From contig BQKZ01000931.1 of NCBI GenBank assembly GCA_036244855.1, forward strand, positions 8,623 to 23,634: a stretch of 15,012 bases of DNA, in the 5' to 3' direction. Position 1 is the stretch's first letter. Each line of letters starts with the position of its first letter. The translations under genes and the position numbers were made by a program. The notes below the pieces were generated by a model. The model worked only from the letters and a program-made list of their open reading frames with translations. It was not told the origin of the DNA and did no database searches. This DNA comes from Temnopleurus reevesii. Lineage: Eukaryota > Echinodermata > Echinoidea > Temnopleuroida > Temnopleuridae. Shown in pieces: positions 10,622 to 15,012 of this stretch.

Positions 10622-11170
10622 AAGAAGCGTATACTTCAACAGGAGAAGAAAAAAAAAACAGATGAACAGAATAAAAAAAGTTTGAGGAAAATCGGACAAC
10701 TAATAAGAGAGTTATGAATGCTTGAATATTTAGACAAATTGGCAACTGATGACATCACAGGTTCACAGCTCACCATCTATTACATTCATATCAATGTTAT
10801 GAAATGTTACTTTTTCCCCCAAAAATATGATTTCCTAAAAACTTTAACCATAGGATATCTTTATGATAGATACAGTGTATGTAGATCCACTATTTGCATA
10901 TTTACATTCATACAGCCTTTGCAACTTTCTATAAAAATAATGAATTTTGTACCATATTTATAATGAAAACTGGTTAGTTGTGCACATATGATGTCATCAA
11001 ATTGGCAACATCTCTGGAAATTTCCACTGATTTGCCCATTTTTTATAATCTTTAAAAATTCATAACTTTTTTTTATTACTTGTCCAATTTTCTTCAAACA
11101 TTTTTTGTTTTACTCACCAATTTTTTCCTGCTTCTGTTAAAAAATTATTATTTTTGGGTATACTCTTCTT
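10622..11170. mobile_element. MITE copy 1 with TTAA target duplication and long inverted repeats
   Basis: TTAA flanks both sides (10618-10621, 11171-11174). The right end TATACTCTTCTT pairs with the left end AAGAAGCGTATA. The motif series ATCGGACAAC, AGTTATGAAT, CAAATTGGCAAC and TGATGACATCA on the left is repeated in inverted order on the right, so most of the element can fold on itself. It shares its whole layout with the copy at 11637-12188. TTAA duplication suggests piggyBac-type mobilisation; that is inference. Confidence 0.82.
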
Positions 11171-11194
11171 TTAATTGATTCAAGTAGAGGTAGG

Positions 11195-11345
11195 ATTGTT
11201 CTGGCCTAGTGGTTGGGTTCCCAGAATAAGACAATAAACATAGGAGATTCAAACTTCTGTCCTAATGCTTTTCTCCATGAGCGAGTACTTTATTTAGAAT
11301 TGCTTTTCTCTATCTGAGAAAGCAATACACATCTTGGGCCTGTAA
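11195..11345 (+). mobile_element. tRNA-derived SINE, degraded
   Basis: CTGGCCTAGTGGTTGGGTTC at 11201-11220 is a good RNA polymerase III A box. AGATTCAAACTTC at 11245-11257 is a decayed B box at the expected distance. GCTTTTCTCCATGAGCGAGTACTTTA downstream resembles the body of tRNA-SINEs in marine invertebrates. It lies between the two TTAA elements. No functional tRNA fold is expected. Confidence 0.6.
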
Positions 11346-11636
11346 CAAAAAATATGCAATTCAACTAATGATATATATTAATCGTAAGTCTATGGCACAA
11401 TGTGTACCACAGAGATATGATTAATTCTTAATTTATTGTATCACTTTTTATGTGATAGGCCCCTTCAATTCAATTCCTTGGCTGTCACGGCTGTAATGGC
11501 TATGGCAGAGGTAATTATTTGTAGAGCCCCAGAAGTGTCAGATCATGACAGATATGACGACTACATAAAGAAACCACTTTCATTATCGTAGTGATTATAT
11601 ACTCAATGATCTACATTATCCCTCCTTAAGCATTAA

Positions 11637-12188
11637 AAGGAAAGTCTACCCAAAAATTATAATTTTATCAGTGACGCAGAAAAAACTGGTGAGTAGAATA
11701 AAACAAGTTTGAGTTGAATTGGACAACTAATAAGAAAGTTATGAATATTTTAATATCTAGACAAATTGGCAACTGATGACGTCATAGGTGCACAACTGAC
11801 TATTTATGATATTGATATCAATGTCAAAAAATGTTACTTTTTCCCCGAAATATGATTTCCTCACAAGCTTAACTGCAGTTTATCTTCATGATAGATATGT
11901 AGCCCCCATATTTGCATGTTTACATTGATACAAATTTTGTGTCTTTCTGTAAAAATTATGAATTTTGTACTATAAATATAAATAGGATGAATGATTAGTT
12001 GTGAACCCGTGACGTTATCAAATTGGCAACATGCCTGGAAATTTGCACTGATTTGCCTGTTCTTTCTAATCTTTAAAAATGCATAACTTTGTTATTAATT
12101 GTCCGATTTTCCTCAAACTTTTCTTGTTCTGCTCGCCAATTTTTTCTGCTTCTGCTAAAAAATTATTATTTTGGGGTAGACTCTTCTT
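11637..12188. mobile_element. MITE copy 2 with TTAA target duplication and arms of about 190 bp
   Basis: TTAA flanks it at 11633-11636 and 12189-12192. The left end AAGGAAAGTCTACCC and right end GGGGTAGACTCTTCTT are inverted copies. The pairing continues through AAGTTTGAG, GGACAA, AAAGTTATG and TTGGCAAC to about 190 bp on each side. No open frame of note. A perfect TGACGTCA lies at 11777-11784 in the left arm, with a variant (TGACGTTA) in the right arm. It is better preserved than copy 1 at the left end. Confidence 0.88.
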
Positions 12189-12192
12189 TTAA

Positions 12193-13083
12193 CACTCTGC
12201 CTGATAGAAACGCTACACTTACTTCAATTGGCTTTTCAAAAAAAAATATATTGTGAGAAAGAAAATATACTTTTGGTCAAGAAACTGACCTTTGGCATGG
12301 TATTTAAGAGTTGTAGTTTGCACACATAATGATAAATTTTCTCGAAGCTTTTTCACATAAAATTTAAAAAATGCATGTGTTTTCAGTGAAAGGTACCGGT
12401 ATATGTATCTGTAATGATTCAAAATGGATTACCCTGCTCACTGATCGGGCAATTCCACATTAAAAATAAATTAAACATTCTATGAAAACGCATTACATTT
12501 CCTTAAATAAAACAAATTTTAGCCAGAAAATTTATTGAATACATAGCATTTGAAAATCTTTCTTTAGAAATACTGTATTCTCAATGTTATCACTAAGATG
12601 CCATATAGAGTAATGCTTTTAATACTCATGCTAAATTGGTCTGTAGCAGACATGCTATTAATCGAGAAACGGATTACATAATTTTCCATTCTCTTTTACA
12701 TCTTAAGAATTCTGTGTGATCAATACAGAAAACCATTATAAACATTCTATCATTCATGGACATTATGTATTCGCGGGATTCAAGTTGAATTTGTTTTTGG
12801 CACAATTACAAATCTGTCAAATTTATGGGGCTTACTCAGCTTATTTTACATTTTATTTCCTTTTGAAAATAAGATGAAAACAGATATTTTTAAAATGTAC
12901 AGATGATAAACAATAGGATTTTTTTATCCGAATGATTTCCAAAATCAATCAATTTTGATCCCCTTATCCAAACATGAAGAGGAAAGAATATGATTTAAGG
13001 TTGGTATTCCTGCTTAAACGATACTTTTATGAATATAAAGAGGTAATATGACTACCGTATCTGCAAAGCTTATCTGAAACTTA
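12193..13083. other. Intergenic, AT-rich; possible 3' end region of the minus-strand gene
   Basis: No exon recognised. On the minus strand AATAAA occurs at 12857-12852, about 600 bp past the stop of the minus-strand gene, but the surrounding sequence gives no firm cleavage site. Confidence 0.35.
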
Positions 13084-13391
13084 ATTGTGGTGGAGTGGTT
13101 CTGACTCTTGCCTTTGAACTAGAAGGTTGGCTCTTCGAATCCCACCTATGGCATTAATTTCCTTCAGCAAGAAATTCATCTACACTGTGCTGCGCTCAAC
13201 CCAGGTGAAAATGGGTACCTGGCAGGAAGTTATTCCTTGGAATGCTCGAGTGCTGGTCTGACTGATTTGCTTGGCAGTTATTGCCAGGTTAATAACACAT
13301 TACCTAGTATCAAGCAAAGTAGAGTACATGGACATAGTGATTGCATTATATGAATGGACCTATTATAATCATTATTAGGATTATTATTATT
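13084..13391 (+). mobile_element. tRNA-derived SINE, near full length
   Basis: A tRNA-like head at 13086-13147 holds an A box (TGGAGTGGTTCTG, 13091-13103) and a B box (CTCTTCGAATCCC, 13131-13143). The body follows (TTCCTTCAGCAAGAAATTCA, CTCAACCCAGGTG, GGGTACCTGGCAGGAA), a layout I associate with echinoderm and other marine deuterostome SINEs. It ends in a TTA/ATT tail (13371-13391). Its 3' end is about 70 bp from the stop codon of the minus-strand gene, so it probably lies in that gene's 3' UTR in antisense. Confidence 0.75.
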
Positions 13392-13460
13392 GGTGTCCAG
13401 CAATATACCATACATAAGAATATGTAATAGGAATGACTGCTAAGCTACTCTGATATTTGA

Positions 13461-13580
13461 TCAGAAGGGATTTATGGATGCCCCAGATCCTATCGGTGAG
13501 AATGTGCACACCTTTGCCCACATGAGGGCGGTGTTGAGCGAGATTACCGACTTGCCATCATCTAGGAAGAATGCCGGGCC
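13461..13580 (-). CDS. Terminal exon of the minus-strand gene
   Basis: Read on the minus strand, a pyrimidine-rich tract ending in CAATCTGCAG precedes GGCCCGGCATTC. 39 codons follow with blocks FFLDDGKSVISLNTALMWAK and SPIGSGASINPF, then TGA (13463-13461). Amino-acid composition and GC content stand out from the AT-rich surroundings, as expected for a real exon. The overlapping plus-strand frame is its antisense. Confidence 0.72.
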   Translation of the reverse strand, partial: GPAFFLDDGKSVISLNTALMWAKVCTFSPIGSGASINPF

Positions 13581-14885
13581 CTGCAGATTGAAAACAAGAA
13601 TAAAACTAAAATTAAAATGTGGCGACATTGAATATATCATAAATTACAGATCTGTTTCTGATTACAGCAAGAGAGAGACATAATTCCAAAAGACTTAAAA
13701 CATTAAACTTTCTTTCAATTGAAATCCTCTATGTGGGGCGACAATCTAATAGAGGAGAAAACTGACTAATACGTGGCTTCACGGTTGTTAATATCCAATG
13801 GGAACATCCGGGTAAAAACCTAGTACGGAAGTGATCTCGCATAGTGTAGGCAATGCACATGTACTAAATTTGCTCCCTGAACAACTGTAAAGGCACCCAT
13901 TACCCTCTCTTCCCTCTCCATGTTTATGTATTCAATCCGACTATTACGTCCCTGCTGTTCATGATTTCGTGCAGGGCACTAGGGAAGAAAATCCTCTTGC
14001 ACATATTTTCACATTCCTCTTTGCATGTGCCATCTGGTTTACTTCATAAATATTCCCCTAAGACAAATTTGGGTGAATAGCATGAATGATCTGGAAATCA
14101 TCATTAAAAAGTCATCTTGTTATAGCAACAGTTTGCTACATCAGGGCTCTCTATAATGAGGTTCCACTATAAGATTTTGGCATACATAAACTTTTAATGA
14201 ATATTTACATATCTGTGGATTGATATTTTAACATAGATCATTGTAGACAAGTCTCTAGGCATTATAGTAAACAAAAATTTTGAGCAAATTCATGGTCGGA
14301 AAATAAGCGAAAAATTAAAACCCAGCAAAAATTTCAGCTTACAAAGTAAACATGTGTGTAGTTTCGCAGCTAGAGTTGACCCTTTGACACTTACCTGTAT
14401 CCTACTATTGGTCAGGAGGGAATGATGAACATCAGAGTGACTTGGTAGGTGTGACCCCGTCACAAAGTCCAGACCAGGCTCAAGGTCAAAGGTCAATGAT
14501 TGACCTCGTTTTACAAAGTAAACATACAAAGTTAACCATCTACACTTACCTGTATCCTACTGTTCGTCAAGAGGGAATGATGAACATCTGAGTGACTTGG
14601 TAGGTGTGAGCCCGTTACAAAATCCAGACAAGGCTCCAGGTCAAAGGTCAATGATTGACCTCGTTTTACAAAGTAAACATACAAAGTTAACCATCAACAC
14701 TTACATGTATCCTACTATTCGTCAGGAGGGAATGATGAATATCAGAGTGACTTGGTAGATGTGAGCCCGTTACAAAGTCCAGACCAGGCTCGAGGTCAAA
14801 GGTCAATGACTCTCCTCGCCTTATCAGATTGTGGTATATATCTTCTTGAAGCGGCGTTGGAGGTGGGCACTTGACATGGTCAGTG
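13461..14885 (-). CDS. C-terminal two exons of a minus-strand gene, probable WDR17 orthologue
   Basis: Two exons, 14705-14885 and 13461-13580, join in phase across a 1124-bp intron. They encode 60 plus 39 residues ending in SGASINPF-stop. The upstream part of the gene lies beyond the window. Both acceptors have good pyrimidine tracts and phases agree (one base in, phase 0 across the intron). Readable blocks are VKCPPPTPLQEDIYHNL, LTFDLEPGLDFVTGSHLP, FFLDDGKSVISLNTALMWAK and SPIGSGASINPF. I do not recognise a catalytic or repeat domain in these 99 residues. The WDR17 proposal comes from gene order: human WDR17 is the convergent neighbour of SPATA4, and this gene is convergent with SPATA4 here. 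If right, WD40 repeats should lie in exons to the right. The first exon overlaps a tandem duplication. Confidence 0.6.
13581..14340 (-). other. Last intron of the minus-strand gene, repeat-bearing
   Basis: No coding signal. It carries the fragment of the TACTGTAAAA-type element (14308-14340, matching 7079-7112) and an isolated MITE end (14152-14171). The rest is AT-rich intron. Confidence 0.5.
14341..14813 (-). repeat. 155-bp tandem repeat: partial exon plus donor plus intron start, three copies
   Basis: The 5' splice site GTAAGTG recurs on the minus strand with exon ends at 14395 (copy A), 14550 (B) and 14705 (C), exactly 155 bp apart. Each unit has about 107 bp of coding sequence (LTFDLEPGLDFVTGSHLPSH and onward) and about 48 bp of intron. 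A and B lack the first third of the exon and its acceptor; their upstream sequence derives from the intron (shared ATGTTTACTTTGTAA). Exon copies differ at 12 of 105 sites, 9 of them at third codon positions. B ends Gln and has Gly to Cys; C ends His and has Val to Ile. Confidence 0.93.
14705..14885 (-). CDS. Penultimate exon of the minus-strand gene (copy C of tandem unit at its 3' end)
   Basis: The acceptor is a T-rich run ending in CGCCAACAG and the donor is ACAT|GTAAGTG. It encodes 60 residues: TDHVKCPPPTPLQEDIYHNL, then IRRGESLTFDLEPGLDFVTG, then SHLPSHSDIHHSLLTNSRIH. Only this copy has the complete exon. The last base is T instead of the usual G, a slightly weaker 5' splice site than in copies A and B. 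Confidence 0.7.
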
Positions 14886-15012
14886 CTGTTGGCGAGAAAA
14901 AAAAATCACACATATGACAAATCTAAGCATCTTTTTCATTAATATGTATGAACAAAATATACAGAATCATTCACAAGAACCTTAGATATTATGAGATCGG
15001 GTTCCATACTAG
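14886..15012 (-). other. Intron upstream of the penultimate exon
   Basis: AT-rich, with the pyrimidine tract and acceptor of the 14705-14885 exon at its inner edge. No exon is seen before the window ends. Confidence 0.45.

Noticed and set aside
13086..13147. Functional tRNA gene
   Set aside because: A and B boxes are present but the sequence does not form a complete cloverleaf and continues into a SINE body.
13474..13683. Plus-strand open frame starting MDAPDPIGENVH
   Set aside because: It is antisense to the minus-strand terminal exon, which has a proper acceptor, a stop and phase agreement with the preceding exon.
14290..14529. Minus-strand 79-codon open frame as an independent gene
   Set aside because: It contains exon copy A but has no ATG and continues through a consensus donor into intron; it is better explained by the tandem repeat.
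14341..14813. Regular 155-bp repeats as a CRISPR-like array
   Set aside because: The units are contiguous without unique spacers and encode part of an exon with a splice site.

Overview
This looks like a piece of a eukaryotic (metazoan) genome, most likely a marine invertebrate deuterostome and probably an echinoderm such as a sea urchin. Genes are split into short exons with GT-AG introns. The non-coding DNA is AT-rich and full of short non-autonomous transposons and tRNA-derived SINEs of kinds I associate with echinoderms. The species assignment is inference; nothing in the sequence proves it.

Layout: (1) Positions 1-772 are the upstream region and 5' leader, dominated by a TTC-rich polypyrimidine tract. 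(2) Positions 773-4231, plus strand, hold a complete five-exon gene whose spliced product (831 nt, 276 aa) I recognise as SPATA4, a CH-domain-like (SPEF1/CLAMP-related) spermatogenesis-associated protein. A polyadenylation signal follows at 4334. (3) Positions 4360-13460 are about 9 kb with no supportable gene, holding several foldback/MITE elements (7197-7370, 7649-8190, 9362-9615, 10622-11170, 11637-12188) and two tRNA-derived SINEs (11195-11345, 13084-13391). (4) Positions 13461-14885, minus strand, are the last two exons of a gene entering from the right. They encode 99 residues ending in INPF-stop. From gene order (in human, SPATA4 and WDR17 are adjacent and convergent) I infer a WDR17 orthologue; the protein identity itself is not confirmed.

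The most interesting observation is inside that minus-strand gene. The 3' part of its penultimate exon, with its 5' splice site and about 48 bp of intron, is present three times in a row with an exact 155-bp period (14341-14813). Differences between the exon copies fall almost only at third or synonymous codon positions, while the intron-derived spacer between copies is nearly invariant. This fits recombination between diverged alleles of one constrained exon, or duplicate exons under constraint.

The two genes are convergent neighbours with separate jobs; nothing here suggests an operon-like or defence-type system. I found no rRNA, no functional tRNA, no CRISPR array and no viral gene.
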